Source: Methylobacterium dankookense (GTDB lineage: Bacteria; Pseudomonadota; Alphaproteobacteria; Rhizobiales; Beijerinckiaceae). Taken from it: a DNA stretch of 64,000 bases. The stretch spans positions 62,001 to 126,000 of the forward strand of contig NZ_CABFVH010000007.1 in NCBI RefSeq assembly GCF_902141855.1, written 5' to 3'. Within the stretch, counting starts at the first letter, position 1. Every line of letters begins with the position of its first letter. The translations under genes and the position numbers were made by a program. Below the pieces are notes generated by a model. The model saw nothing but the letters and a program-made list of their open reading frames with translations. It had not been told where the DNA came from and ran no database searches. Positions 17,514 to 25,831 of the stretch are shown here, in pieces.

Positions 17514-18283
17514 GCGGCGAGCACCGAGGCGACGAGGAGCTGGGTATAGGGCGCCTGCGGGTCGTCGAGGACCTGGTCGGTCAGCCCGGTCTCGATGACG
17601 CGCCCGCCGCGCATCACGAGGATGCGGTGCGAGAGCAGGCGCGCCACCGCGAGGTCGTGGGTGACGATGATCACGGCGAGGCCGAGCTCGGCCACGAGGC
17701 CGCGGATCGTGTCGAGGAGGCGCGCCTGCACCGAGACGTCGAGGCCCGAGGTCGGCTCGTCCATCAGCACGAGGCGCGGGCCCGTGACGAGGTTGCGGGC
17801 GATCTGCAGGCGCTGGCGCATGCCGCCGGAGAAGCGCGTCGGCGGGTCGTCCACCCGGTCGGCGGCGATCTCGACCCGGGCGAGCCAGTCGAGGGCCGTC
17901 GCGCGGATGCGGCCGTAATGGCGCTCGCCAATTCCCATCAGCCGCTCGCCGACATTGCCCCCGGCCGAGACCGCCATGCGCAGGCCCTGCGCCGCATCCT
18001 GCCGGACGAAGCCCCAATCGGTGCGCATCAGGGCGCGCCGCTCCGCCGGCCCGAGGGCGGCGAGGTCGCGGGGCACGCCGTCGCGCATCCGGTAGGTGAC
18101 GGAGCCCGCATCGGCCGCGACCTCTCCGGCGATCAGGCCGAGCAGCGTCGACTTGCCCGAGCCCGATTCGCCCACCACCGCCAGCACCTCGCCGGGATGG
18201 AGCGCGAAGCCGACGCCGTCGCAGGCGAGACGCGGGCCGTAGCGCTTCGTCAGGCCCTGTACCTGAAGGAGAGGCGCGCTCAT
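17510..18283 (-). CDS. phnK: C-P lyase ABC-type ATPase subunit PhnK
   Basis: The 257-residue ABC ATPase has Walker A GESGSGKSTLL, signature FSGGMRQRLQIARNL, Walker B LVLMDEPTSGLD and the switch His in IIVTHD. PhnK binds the PhnGHIJ core complex at PhnJ. It lies between phnJ and phnL with ATGA overlaps on both sides, as in other complete phn operons. Confidence 0.93.
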   Translation of the reverse strand: MSAPLLQVQGLTKRYGPRLACDGVGFALHPGEVLAVVGESGSGKSTLLGLIAGEVAADAGSVTYRMRDGVPRDLAALGPAERRALMRTDWGFVRQDAAQGLRMAVSAGGNVGERLMGIGERHYGRIRATALDWLARVEIAADRVDDPPTRFSGGMRQRLQIARNLVTGPRLVLMDEPTSGLDVSVQARLLDTIRGLVAELGLAVIIVTHDLAVARLLSHRILVMRGGRVIETGLTDQVLDDPQAPYTQLLVASVLAA

Positions 18284-19149
18284 GCCGCCTGCTCTCCGGT
18301 GAAGCCCTCGGCGCGGCGCCCCTCGCAATGGTCGGTGTCGGAGCAGACGAACATCCGCCCGCCCCGGTCGTCGAGCACCACCTCGTCGAGATAGACCCCT
18401 TCCGCCCCGCAGAGCGCGCAGGGGCGGTCGAAGCGCTGCACCCGGAACGGATGGTCCTCGAAATCGAGGCTGCGCACCCGCGTATAGGGCGGCACCGCGT
18501 AGATGCGCTTCTCGCGCCCCGCCCCGAAGAGCTGGAGGGCGGGGCAATCGTCCATCTTCGGGTTGTCGAATTTCGGCGTCGGCGAGGGGTCCATCACGTA
18601 GCGCCCGGCCACCTCCACCGGATAGGCGTAGGTGGTCGCGATATGGCCGTGGCGGGCGATGTCCTCGTAGAGCTTCACATGGATCAGCCCGTACTCGGCG
18701 AGCGCGTGGAGCTGGCGCGTCTCGGTCTCGCGCGGCTCGAGGAAGCGCAGGGGCTCCGGGATCGGCACCTGATAGACGAGGATCTGCCCTTCGCGGAGCG
18801 GCGTCTCCGGGATGCGGTGGCGGGTCTGGATCACCGTTGCCTCGGTGGTCCGCGTCGTGGTGGCGACGCCCGCGGTGCGGCCGAAGAAGCGGCGGATCGA
18901 GACCGCGTTGGTGGTGTCGTCGGCGCCCTGGTCGATCACCTTGAGCACGTCTGAGCGCCCGAGCACCGCGGCGGTGACCTGCACGCCGCCGGTGCCCCAG
19001 CCATAGGGCATCGGCATCTCGCGGGAGGCGAAGGGCACCTGATAGCCGGGGATGGCGATCGCCTTGAGGATCGCCCGGCGGATCATCCGCTTCGTGCCCT
19101 CGTCGAGATAGGCGAAGTTGTAGCCCTGCTCGGGAAGGGGCGCGCTCAT
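18280..19149 (-). CDS. phnJ: C-P lyase catalytic subunit (radical SAM)
   Basis: PhnJ cleaves the carbon-phosphorus bond of ribose 1-methylphosphonate 5-phosphate, releasing methane and PRcP. The 289-residue protein has the C-terminal cysteine set RPCALCGAEG then FVCSDTDHCEG, matching the noncanonical CxxC plus Cys x5 Cys cluster ligands of the family. The N-terminal half (GYNFAYLDEGTKRMIRRAIL) is well conserved. It overlaps phnI and phnK by ATGA. The length is normal. Confidence 0.96.
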   Translation of the reverse strand: MSAPLPEQGYNFAYLDEGTKRMIRRAILKAIAIPGYQVPFASREMPMPYGWGTGGVQVTAAVLGRSDVLKVIDQGADDTTNAVSIRRFFGRTAGVATTTRTTEATVIQTRHRIPETPLREGQILVYQVPIPEPLRFLEPRETETRQLHALAEYGLIHVKLYEDIARHGHIATTYAYPVEVAGRYVMDPSPTPKFDNPKMDDCPALQLFGAGREKRIYAVPPYTRVRSLDFEDHPFRVQRFDRPCALCGAEGVYLDEVVLDDRGGRMFVCSDTDHCEGRRAEGFTGEQAA

Positions 19150-20258
19150 TCCGCGGCCTCCCGCAACGGCTCGCCGGGTTCGGCGTGGGCCGCTTCATGC
19201 TCGGCGCGCAGGCGCCGGACCAGCTCAAGCTCGGCCTGGAAGTCGACGTAGTGCGGCAGCTTCAGGTGCTCGACGAAGCCGGTCGCCTGCAGGCTGTCGC
19301 AATGGGCGAGCACGAATTCCTGGTCCTGAGCCGGCGCGCCCACGGCCTCGCCGAGCTCCGCCGCCCGCAGGGAGCGGTCGACCAGGGCCATCGCCATGGC
19401 CTTGCGCTCGCCCTGGCCGAAGACGAGGCCGTAGCCGCGGGTGAACTGGGGCGGGACCTCGCCGCTGCCGCGGAACTGGTTGAGCATCTGGCACTCGGTC
19501 AGCGGCACCTCGCCGAGCGGCACGGGGAAACCCAGCTCCTCCGGCACGAACTCGAGCGCGACGGTGCCGAAGCGGATCTCGCCCACGAAGGGATGGGTGC
19601 GGCCGTAGCCGCGCTGGGTCGAGTAGCCGAGCGCGAGCACGAAGCCCTCGTCGCCGCGGGCGAGCGCCTGGAGCCGCACCGCGCGGTCGGCCGGGTAATC
19701 CACCGGCTCGCGGGTGAGGTCACCGACCGGGGCGCCCGCCTCCGGCGGCGAGGGTTCGAGCAGCCCGGCCTGGCCGAGGATGTCGGTCACCCGCGGGCAA
19801 TGTCCGGCATCCGGGCCGGGCTCGGCCTCCTCCGCCGGCTCGGGGATGCTGCCCTCAGTGAGGGCGAAATCGACGAGGCGGTGCGTGTAGTCGAAGGTCG
19901 GCCCGAGCACCTGCCCGCCCGGCAGGTCCTTGAAGGTCGCCGAGACCCGGCGCGAGACCGTCATCGCGCCCGTATCGACAGGCTCGCTCGCGCCGAAGTG
20001 CGGCAGGGTGGTGCGGTAGGCGCGCACCAGGAAGACCGCCTCGACCACGTCGCCGCGGGCCTGTTTCAGGGCGAGCGCGGCGAGGTCCGGATCGTGGAGC
20101 GAGCCCTCCGTCATCACCCGGTCCACGAGCAGGCTCATCTGCTCGCGGATCTGCGCCACCGAGAGCTCGGGCACCACGGGGTCACCGCGGCGGATTTCGG
20201 CGAGCAGCCGGTGGGCATTGTCGATGGCGGCCTCGCCACCCTTCGCGGCCACGTACAT
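19146..20258 (-). CDS. phnI: C-P lyase core subunit PhnI
   Basis: The 370-residue protein begins MYVAAKGGEAAIDNAHRLL, the conserved PhnI N-terminus. It contains the region YTHRLVDFAL and a His/Cys-bearing C-terminal part (EFVLAHCDSLQATGFVEHLK). PhnI is the nucleosidase-type subunit that, with PhnGHL, couples phosphonate to ribose triphosphate. The gene starts 3 bp after the phnH stop and its stop overlaps the phnJ start. Confidence 0.95.
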   Translation of the reverse strand: MYVAAKGGEAAIDNAHRLLAEIRRGDPVVPELSVAQIREQMSLLVDRVMTEGSLHDPDLAALALKQARGDVVEAVFLVRAYRTTLPHFGASEPVDTGAMTVSRRVSATFKDLPGGQVLGPTFDYTHRLVDFALTEGSIPEPAEEAEPGPDAGHCPRVTDILGQAGLLEPSPPEAGAPVGDLTREPVDYPADRAVRLQALARGDEGFVLALGYSTQRGYGRTHPFVGEIRFGTVALEFVPEELGFPVPLGEVPLTECQMLNQFRGSGEVPPQFTRGYGLVFGQGERKAMAMALVDRSLRAAELGEAVGAPAQDQEFVLAHCDSLQATGFVEHLKLPHYVDFQAELELVRRLRAEHEAAHAEPGEPLREAAE

Positions 20259-20261
20259 GGC

Positions 20262-20861
20262 TCAGGCCTCCGCCGGTTCGAGCACCCGCGCCGAGCGCGG
20301 CAGGCCGGTCATGCGGCCGGGGGCGGTGAGGAGGATGTCGAGCCCGCACGGGAACAGGGCATGGTTGGCCGCGAGGCGCGCCGACCAGTCGGCGGGCAGC
20401 GGCCCGGCATCGAACCGCACCCGACCGTTTATGCCCGGCCCTGTGAAGGCGAGGCCGTCCTCCTCGGTGAGGTGATCGAGGGCCAGGATCAGCGTGGCCG
20501 AGCCATCCGGGTAGTCCGGCGTTCCCTGCGCGAAGGCGGTGAAGGCCGGGCAGGCGGCCGCGTCGACGATCAGGGCGAAGGCCGCAGACTCGGGCGTTGC
20601 GGTGATCGGCGCGCCGGCATGGAAGCGCAGATAGGCCGCCACCTCCGCCGAGCGCGCCAGCGGCGCGTCGAGCCAGATTGGCGTGTCGGCATCGCAGAGC
20701 GCCAGCGCGAGGGCCGCGAGTTCCGCGGTCAGGGGCTCCGGCGGGGCCAGATCCGTCGGCAGCGCACGGACGAAGCCGGGCCGGCTCAGCGCCTCCATCG
20801 CGGCGCGGAACACGGCCTGCGCGTCGTGGACCGGGTCGCGGAAGCCGGGGCGGAGCGCCAT
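20262..20861 (-). CDS. phnH: C-P lyase core subunit PhnH
   Basis: The 199-residue protein starts ALRPGFRDPVHDAQAVFRAA, the conserved PhnH beginning. Later it has GPGINGR and HALFPCGLDILL, both typical. PhnH is part of the PhnGHIJ core and has a PLP-transferase-like fold without a cofactor. The ATG shares its A with the phnG TGA stop, so coupling is tight. Confidence 0.94.
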   Translation of the reverse strand: MALRPGFRDPVHDAQAVFRAAMEALSRPGFVRALPTDLAPPEPLTAELAALALALCDADTPIWLDAPLARSAEVAAYLRFHAGAPITATPESAAFALIVDAAACPAFTAFAQGTPDYPDGSATLILALDHLTEEDGLAFTGPGINGRVRFDAGPLPADWSARLAANHALFPCGLDILLTAPGRMTGLPRSARVLEPAEA

Positions 20862-21337
20862 CAATCCTCGCCCCGGGCCAGGGTGAAGAAGTTCACGCGG
20901 GTGGCGGCCACCCGCCGGGCCCGCCCCTCCGCCTCGCGCTGCCGGCGCGCGGCGACGGCTGCCAGCGCCGCATCGACGGCAGGCCGGGTCTCCGCGTTCT
21001 GCCAATGCGCGTCGAGGATCGCGGCGAGCCGGGCGCGCGGACGGTCGCGTCCGAGATGATAGGCGAAGCCGGTCTCGCCGCCGGGCAATCGCACCGCGGC
21101 GCGGGTCACCGTCGCCTCGCCGAAATTGAAGGCCCGTCCGTCGCCGCCGATCCGGCCTCGGGTCATAACGAGGCCCGTCTCCGGGACCCGCAGATCCTCG
21201 GCCTCTGCCGACAGGCCGGCACGGGCGAGCACGTCTTCCAGCTCGGCCAAAGTGGCGGCACCCGCGAGCGCCATGGCAGAGCGGCGGGCCGCGACCTCTG
21301 GCGCGACGGGCTCGGGTGGTGTTTCGCTGCTCGGCAT
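20861..21337 (-). CDS. phnG: C-P lyase core subunit PhnG, first gene of the operon
   Basis: This 158-residue protein has the PhnG features: RSAMALAGAATLAELEDVL, GLVMTRGRIGGDGRAFNFGE and GFAYHLGRDRPRARLAAILD. It starts the uninterrupted phnGHIJKLMN run, all on the minus strand with overlapping or nearly touching genes. The start lies 15 bp from a perfect palindromic operator shared with the divergent regulator phnF, so expression of the whole run is probably set there. Confidence 0.94.
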   Translation of the reverse strand: MPSSETPPEPVAPEVAARRSAMALAGAATLAELEDVLARAGLSAEAEDLRVPETGLVMTRGRIGGDGRAFNFGEATVTRAAVRLPGGETGFAYHLGRDRPRARLAAILDAHWQNAETRPAVDAALAAVAARRQREAEGRARRVAATRVNFFTLARGED

Positions 21338-21351
21338 CGTGCTGCGATCCT

Positions 21352-21377
21352 CACTTGTCTATATATATAGACAAGTG
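21352..21377. promoter_or_regulatory. PhnF operator (26-bp perfect palindrome) between phnG and phnF
   Basis: A perfect 26-bp inverted repeat with half-site CACTTGTCTATAT lies in the 73-bp gap between divergent phnG and phnF. It contains the GTCTA...TAGAC core expected of HutC-type GntR regulators. On the minus strand a promoter for phnG can be fitted: -35 TTGCGG, 17-bp spacer and -10 TATATA, the -10 lying inside the palindrome. Binding by PhnF would therefore block phnG and probably phnF. Confidence 0.9.
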
Positions 21378-21410
21378 TGCGACCGGCCGCAAGGACGACC
21401 ACGACCCGAC

Positions 21411-22169
21411 ATGGCCGATGCACGCGACATCCCGGTGACGCCCTCCGAGCCCCCGCTGCGGCGCGGCGAGGGCCTGGCCGCCTGGCGGCAGATCGCGGAC
21501 GCGCTCGCCGGAGAGATTGGAAGCGGCGCCCTCCCCGCCGGGGGCCAGCTTCCGACCGAGGCGGCCCTGGCCAAACGATTCGGGGTCAACCGGCACACGG
21601 TGCGCCGGGCGCTCGCAAGCCTCGCCGAGCGCGGGCTGGTGCGGGCGACCCAGGGGCGCGGCACCTTCGTGGAGCAGGCCCCCCTCGCCTACCCGATCGG
21701 CCCACGCACGCGCTTCTCCGAGACCGTCACGCGCGCGGGCCGCGAGGCCTGGGGCGACCTTCTCGGCGCGCGGGTTCTGGCGGCGGATGCCGAGACGGCC
21801 GAGGCGCTCGGGCTGGCGCCGGGGGCGGCGGTGGTCGAGATGCTGACCCGACACCGGGCCGACGACACGCCGCTCTCGACGGCGCGCACCAGCCTGCCGC
21901 TGCCGCGCTTCGCCGCGTTCGATGCCGCCTATGCCCGGCTCGGCTCGATCACCCGCGCCTTCGGCGCCTTCGGCGTGGACGACTATACCCGCCTGTCCAC
22001 GCGGGTGGGCGCCCGCGCGGCGAGCGCCGAGGAGGCGGCGCGGCTCGACATCGCGCCCGGCCGCCCGCTTCTCACCGTGACCAGCGTGAATGTCGACGGC
22101 CGGGGGCAGCGCATTCAGGCCACGCAGAGCCTTTTCTCGGCCGACCGGGTCGAATTGATTTTGGAGTGA
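21411..22169 (+). CDS. phnF: Phosphonate utilisation regulator, GntR/HutC family
   Basis: The 252-residue protein has an N-terminal winged helix (AWRQIADALAGEIGSGALPA through GVNRHTVRRALASLAERG and GRGTFV, about residues 22-85) and a C-terminal UTRA ligand-binding domain (about 95-245). It is transcribed divergently from phnG across the palindromic operator. The family represses phn genes in the absence of inducing phosphonate or during phosphate sufficiency. It interrupts two minus-strand phn blocks, lying between phnG and the phnCDEE transporter genes. Confidence 0.92.
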   Translation: MADARDIPVTPSEPPLRRGEGLAAWRQIADALAGEIGSGALPAGGQLPTEAALAKRFGVNRHTVRRALASLAERGLVRATQGRGTFVEQAPLAYPIGPRTRFSETVTRAGREAWGDLLGARVLAADAETAEALGLAPGAAVVEMLTRHRADDTPLSTARTSLPLPRFAAFDAAYARLGSITRAFGAFGVDDYTRLSTRVGARAASAEEAARLDIAPGRPLLTVTSVNVDGRGQRIQATQSLFSADRVELILE

Positions 22170-22184
22170 TCGGTCCGTGAATAG

Positions 22185-22227
22185 GCCGGGGCTCTGCCCC
22201 GGCGCCCCGCCAAAGGGGTGACCCCTT
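22185..22227. repeat. Paired GC hairpins (REP-like) between convergent phnF and phnE
   Basis: Two adjacent hairpins lie in the 73-bp convergent gap: GCCGGGGC-TCT-GCCCCGGC at 22185-22203 and AAGGGGT-G-ACCCCTT at 22213-22227. The arrangement matches REP-like intergenic units I associate with Methylobacterium and may terminate both converging transcripts. Genus specificity is from memory, not shown here. Confidence 0.75.
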
Positions 22228-22242
22228 CGGGATCCCGGGATG

Positions 22243-23103
22243 TCAGCGCGGCTCGCCGCCGATGAGGGCGCGGCGCAGGCGGCCCGACACCGCGTCGATG
22301 AGGGCGACCGTGACGAGGATCATCAGGACGAGGAAGGCGACCTGCTTCAGTTCGAGCACGCGGATCAACTCGGTCAGGTACTGGCCGATGCCGCCCGCGC
22401 CCACGATGCCGATGATCGTCGCCGAGCGGGTGTTCGATTCGAAGAAGTAGAGCATCTGGCTGCCGAGCACCGGCAGCACCGCCGGCACGAGGCCGAAGCG
22501 GATGCGGTGCAGCGCGCCCCCGCCCGAGGCGGTCACCCCCTCCGACGCCTTGCGGTCGGCGGTCTCGACGGCTTCCGAGAACAGCTTGCCGAGCGCCCCG
22601 AAATCCGCGCAGGCGATGGCGAGCGCCCCGGCGAAGGGGCCGAGTCCGACCACGTTGATCCAGATCAGCGCCCAGATCAGCACGTCGACCGAGCGCATCA
22701 CGTCGAGACCGCGCCGGACGGTGAAGTGGACGAACGGGTTCGGCACCACGTTGCGCGCGGCCAGGAACGCCACGGGCAGGGCGAAGAGAGCCGCCGTCAG
22801 CGTACCGAGGAAGGCGATGCCGAGCGTCTCGGCGAGCGCGCGCAGGAAATCGGCGAGATGCCCTTCCGCCGAGGGCGGCAGCATCAGCACCGCGAACTCA
22901 CCGAGGCGTCCGAGCCCGCTCAGGATGCGGGCGGCGGAGAAATCGAGCCGCACCATCGCGAAGGCGGCGAGCCCGAGCAGGGCGGCGAGCACGCCGACGA
23001 GGGTCAGGCGCGAGGCCCACGAGACGCGGAAGGCCTGCGGGTAGCGCGCCTTGAGGGCGGCGAGGTCGGGCGCCGGGGCGCGGGCCGGAGACGCGTCGCT
23101 CAT
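22243..23103 (-). CDS. phnE: Phosphonate ABC transporter permease (second PhnE copy)
   Basis: The 286-residue membrane protein is a PhnE-type permease. Visible features are six or so hydrophobic helices, the EAA-loop region GALGKLFSEAVETADRKASEGVTASGG, and IIGIVGAGGIGQYLTELIRV near the C-terminus. It pairs with the other PhnE (about 30% alike by eye) to form the membrane channel for phosphonate import. Its start overlaps the stop of the upstream phnE as ATGA. Confidence 0.9.
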   Translation of the reverse strand: MSDASPARAPAPDLAALKARYPQAFRVSWASRLTLVGVLAALLGLAAFAMVRLDFSAARILSGLGRLGEFAVLMLPPSAEGHLADFLRALAETLGIAFLGTLTAALFALPVAFLAARNVVPNPFVHFTVRRGLDVMRSVDVLIWALIWINVVGLGPFAGALAIACADFGALGKLFSEAVETADRKASEGVTASGGGALHRIRFGLVPAVLPVLGSQMLYFFESNTRSATIIGIVGAGGIGQYLTELIRVLELKQVAFLVLMILVTVALIDAVSGRLRRALIGGEPR

Positions 23104-23984
23104 CGCGCCTGCTCCAGCCCGATCAGGTGATGGCGCAGCCGCTCGGTGGCGAGGTCGATCAGCACCACGGTCGCGACGATCATCAGCAGGATCGCGCTCA
23201 CATCCGTGTAGTAGAAGTTGCGGATCGCCACGAGCAGTTCCTGCCCGATGCCGCCGGCGCCGACGAAGCCCATCACGCCGGCCCCCCGCACGTTGATCTC
23301 GAAGCGCAGCAGCCCGTAGGAGGCGAAGTTCGACAGGACCTGCGGCAGCACCGCGAAGCGGATCGCCTCGACCCGCGTGGCGCCGGACGCAATCAGCCCC
23401 TCCACCGGCTTCATGTCGATGTTCTCGACGACCTCGGAGAACAGCTTGCCCAGCGCCCCGGCGGTGTGGATGGCGAGCGCCATCACGCCGACCATCGGCC
23501 CGAGCCCGAAGGCGATCACGAAGATCAGCGCGAACACCACTTCCGGCACGGTGCGGAAGAATTCGAGGGCGCGGCGGGTCAGGAAGCAGCCGATGCGGGT
23601 GCGGGCGAGGTTCGCGGCGGCGCCGAAGCAGAGCAGGAAGGCCGCGAGCCCGCCGAGCAGCGTGCCGAGATAGGCCATCAGCAGGGTCTCGCCGAGCAGC
23701 GCGGCCCATTTCGGCAGGCCCCAGTACCACTCGGCGAAATCGCCGCGCAGGTTCGCCAGGGTGAGGTGGGGCAGGATCCGGCCGAGATAGGCGGTGAAGT
23801 TGCCGATGTTCTCGACGAGCACCAGCGGCCGCACCTCGGCCGCGAAGCCCGCGGCCACCGCCAGGACGGCGACGGCCGCGAGCGTCAGGATCGTCCGCCG
23901 CCGCGTGGCCGCGACCGCGCGCGAGTAGGCGCTCTCCAGCGCCGCCCCGCGTTCGGACGCGAGCGGGACGATCCGCGTGTCCAT
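23100..23984 (-). CDS. phnE: Phosphonate ABC transporter permease (first PhnE copy)
   Basis: This 294-residue permease contains GALGKLFSEVVENIDMKPVEGLIASGA (the EAA coupling loop) and GFVGAGGIGQELLVAI, both characteristic of PhnE. The first helix is at about residues 30-50. A periplasmic loop follows (EWYWGLPKWAALLG). Two consecutive phnE genes are common in alphaproteobacterial phn loci. It begins 8 bp after the phnD stop and overlaps the second phnE. Confidence 0.92.
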   Translation of the reverse strand: MDTRIVPLASERGAALESAYSRAVAATRRRTILTLAAVAVLAVAAGFAAEVRPLVLVENIGNFTAYLGRILPHLTLANLRGDFAEWYWGLPKWAALLGETLLMAYLGTLLGGLAAFLLCFGAAANLARTRIGCFLTRRALEFFRTVPEVVFALIFVIAFGLGPMVGVMALAIHTAGALGKLFSEVVENIDMKPVEGLIASGATRVEAIRFAVLPQVLSNFASYGLLRFEINVRGAGVMGFVGAGGIGQELLVAIRNFYYTDVSAILLMIVATVVLIDLATERLRHHLIGLEQAR

Positions 23985-23992
23985 GGTCCGGA

Positions 23993-24919
23993 TCAGGACT
24001 TGCGGCGCTGGTCGTCGTTGAACTTCAGCATCTCGATGATCGGCTGGTAGTCCTTCAGCGTCACCGGGGTCAGATCGAGGTCCTTGCCGTCCGAGAGCCG
24101 GTCGAAGGCGGCCTTGTCGGCCTTCGGCAGGGCGATGAAGGCCTCGCGGATCTTGGCCTTCAGGTCGTCCGGCAGGCTCGCCAGCACGGCGAAGGGCCCC
24201 TCGGGCAGGAACTCGGACTTGAACACCACGCGGAAGTCGGACTGGCCCATCTGCGTGCCGTCGGGCTTCTTCAGCATGCCCTTGGTGGCCATGCGGGTGA
24301 CGACGGTGTCGGTCTCGGAGTTCCAGAGATTGGCCGCGGCGTCCGCGGTGCCCTGGACGAGAGCGAGGACGGCGTTCTCGTGGCTGCCGGCATAGACCGT
24401 CTTGCCGAAGTGCTTGTCGACCTCGTGCCCGGCCTTCTGCAGGAAGAAGCGCGGCGCCTGGTTGCCCGAGGTCGAGTTCGGGTCGACGAGGGCGAGGTTC
24501 TTGCCCTTCAGGTCCTCGACCGTCTTGTAGGGGCTGTCGGCGCGCACGTAGATCACCGAATAGTAGCCCGAGGCGCCGTTGTTGTGCTTCTGGTTGACCA
24601 CGGGTTCGACCTTCACGCCGGTCATCACCGCGCGGGCGAAGGAGGCGGGGCCGTAGAAGGCGATCTGGATGTTGCCGGCGCGCTGGCCCTCGATCACCGC
24701 GGCGTAGTCGTTGGCGACGCGCAGCTTCACCGGCACGCCGAGCGCCTTGGACAGGTATTCGGTCAGCGGGGCGTAGCGGTCGGCGGTGCCGCTGGCGTTC
24801 TCGACGGGAATCGCGCCGAGCGTCAGCTCCGGATACTTCGCCTTCCAGTCCTCTGCGGCGGCGGGCGCGATCAGCGCGAGCGCGGCGAGGGCGCCGGCGA
24901 GGGTGCGGCGGGTCAGCAT
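23993..24919 (-). CDS. phnD: Phosphonate ABC transporter substrate-binding protein
   Basis: The 308-residue periplasmic protein has a signal peptide (RRTLAGALAALALIAPAAAED). Its type II binding-protein fold carries typical PhnD segments: LTEYLSKALGVPV, IAFYGPASFARAV, GYYSVIYV, LALVDPNSTSGNQAPRFFL and GSHENAVLALVQGTADA. It would capture phosphonates such as aminoethylphosphonate for the PhnCE importer. The gene lies between phnC (31 bp) and phnE (8 bp). Confidence 0.94.
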   Translation of the reverse strand: MLTRRTLAGALAALALIAPAAAEDWKAKYPELTLGAIPVENASGTADRYAPLTEYLSKALGVPVKLRVANDYAAVIEGQRAGNIQIAFYGPASFARAVMTGVKVEPVVNQKHNNGASGYYSVIYVRADSPYKTVEDLKGKNLALVDPNSTSGNQAPRFFLQKAGHEVDKHFGKTVYAGSHENAVLALVQGTADAAANLWNSETDTVVTRMATKGMLKKPDGTQMGQSDFRVVFKSEFLPEGPFAVLASLPDDLKAKIREAFIALPKADKAAFDRLSDGKDLDLTPVTLKDYQPIIEMLKFNDDQRRKS

Positions 24920-24950
24920 GGTCTGTCTCCTGTGAACGAGGGCCGCGCGC

Positions 24951-25754
24951 TCAGGCGACGAGGGCGGCGGCCGTGGAAAGGGGCGTCCCGGCGGGCGGCT
25001 GCCGGTCCATCACCTCGCCCGCCTCCAGGCCGTAGAGGCGCTGCGCCACGTCCTCGGTGAGGTCGAAGGCGCGGCCGTCGAAGACCACCCGGCCGTCGGC
25101 GAGGCCGATCAGGCGGTCGCAATAGGCGCGGGCGAGGTCGAGCGAGTGCAGGTTGCACAGCACCGTGATGCCGAGGCGCTTGTTGGCATCGGCCAGCGCG
25201 TCCATCACGAGCTTGGTGTTGCGCGGATCGAGGGAGGCGACCGGCTCGTCCGCGAGGATGATGTCGGGCTCCTGCACCAGGGCGCGGGCGATGGCGACGC
25301 GCTGCTGCTGGCCGCCGGAGAGCTGGTCGGCGCGGTTGCCCGCGAAGGCGCCCATGTCGAACCCTTCGAGGGCGGCGAGCGCCAGGGCCCGCTCCTGCGG
25401 CGACCACAGGTTGAGGAGGGCGCGGTGGCTCGGCGTGCGGCTGAGCCGGCCCATAAGCACGTTGGTGAGCACGTCGAGCCGGCCGACGAGGTTGAACTGC
25501 TGGAACACCATGGCACAGCGCGCGCGCCAGCGCCGCAGCGCCCGCCCGCGCAGGGCGGTGACGTCGGTGCCGTCGAACAGGATGCGGCCGTCGGTCGGCT
25601 CGGCGAGCCGGTTGAGCATGCGCAGGAAGGTGGACTTGCCCGCGCCCGACCGGCCGATCACGCCGACGAAGCTGCCCCGCTCGATCCGCAGGGAGATGCG
25701 GTCGACGGCGTGGCGGTTGCCGTAGCGGCGCGTGAGATCTTCGACGACCAGCAT
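24951..25754 (-). CDS. phnC: Phosphonate ABC transporter ATP-binding protein
   Basis: The 267-residue ATPase has Walker [19 protein letters not shown]-loop [12 protein letters not shown], signature [15 protein letters not shown], Walker [13 protein letters not shown] and switch His in [10 protein letters not shown]. The NLHS form and [15 protein letters not shown] segment are typical of PhnC. The ATG at [12 protein letters not shown] was chosen over the longer open frame because upstream sequence is not coding-like. It is the first transporter gene, 77 bp after DUF1045. Confidence 0.94.
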   Translation of the reverse strand: MLVVEDLTRRYGNRHAVDRISLRIERGSFVGVIGRSGAGKSTFLRMLNRLAEPTDGRILFDGTDVTALRGRALRRWRARCAMVFQQFNLVGRLDVLTNVLMGRLSRTPSHRALLNLWSPQERALALAALEGFDMGAFAGNRADQLSGGQQQRVAIARALVQEPDIILADEPVASLDPRNTKLVMDALADANKRLGITVLCNLHSLDLARAYCDRLIGLADGRVVFDGRAFDLTEDVAQRLYGLEAGEVMDRQPPAGTPLSTAAALVA

Positions 25755-25762
25755 GCCTTCAT

Positions 25763-25803
25763 CCGTCGCGAACGGGGCTCTGATGCCCCCGAATCCGCGA
25801 CGG
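25763..25803. repeat. Inverted repeat upstream of phnC
   Basis: Arms CCGTCGCG (25763-25770) and CGCGACGG (25796-25803) enclose a smaller stem GGGGC/GCCCC at 25774-25778 and 25785-25789. The element ends 9 bp before the phnC start codon and lies between DUF1045 and phnC, which point the same way. It could be an attenuator, an mRNA-processing hairpin or an operator; no U-run follows. Confidence 0.55.
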
Positions 25804-25831
25804 TAGGATGACGCCGGCCCCCTCGCCGCGC

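Noticed and set aside
19185..21059. 624-residue plus-strand ORF across phnI-phnG
   Set aside because: Shadow of the phnIHG genes, whose protein motifs are clear on the minus strand.
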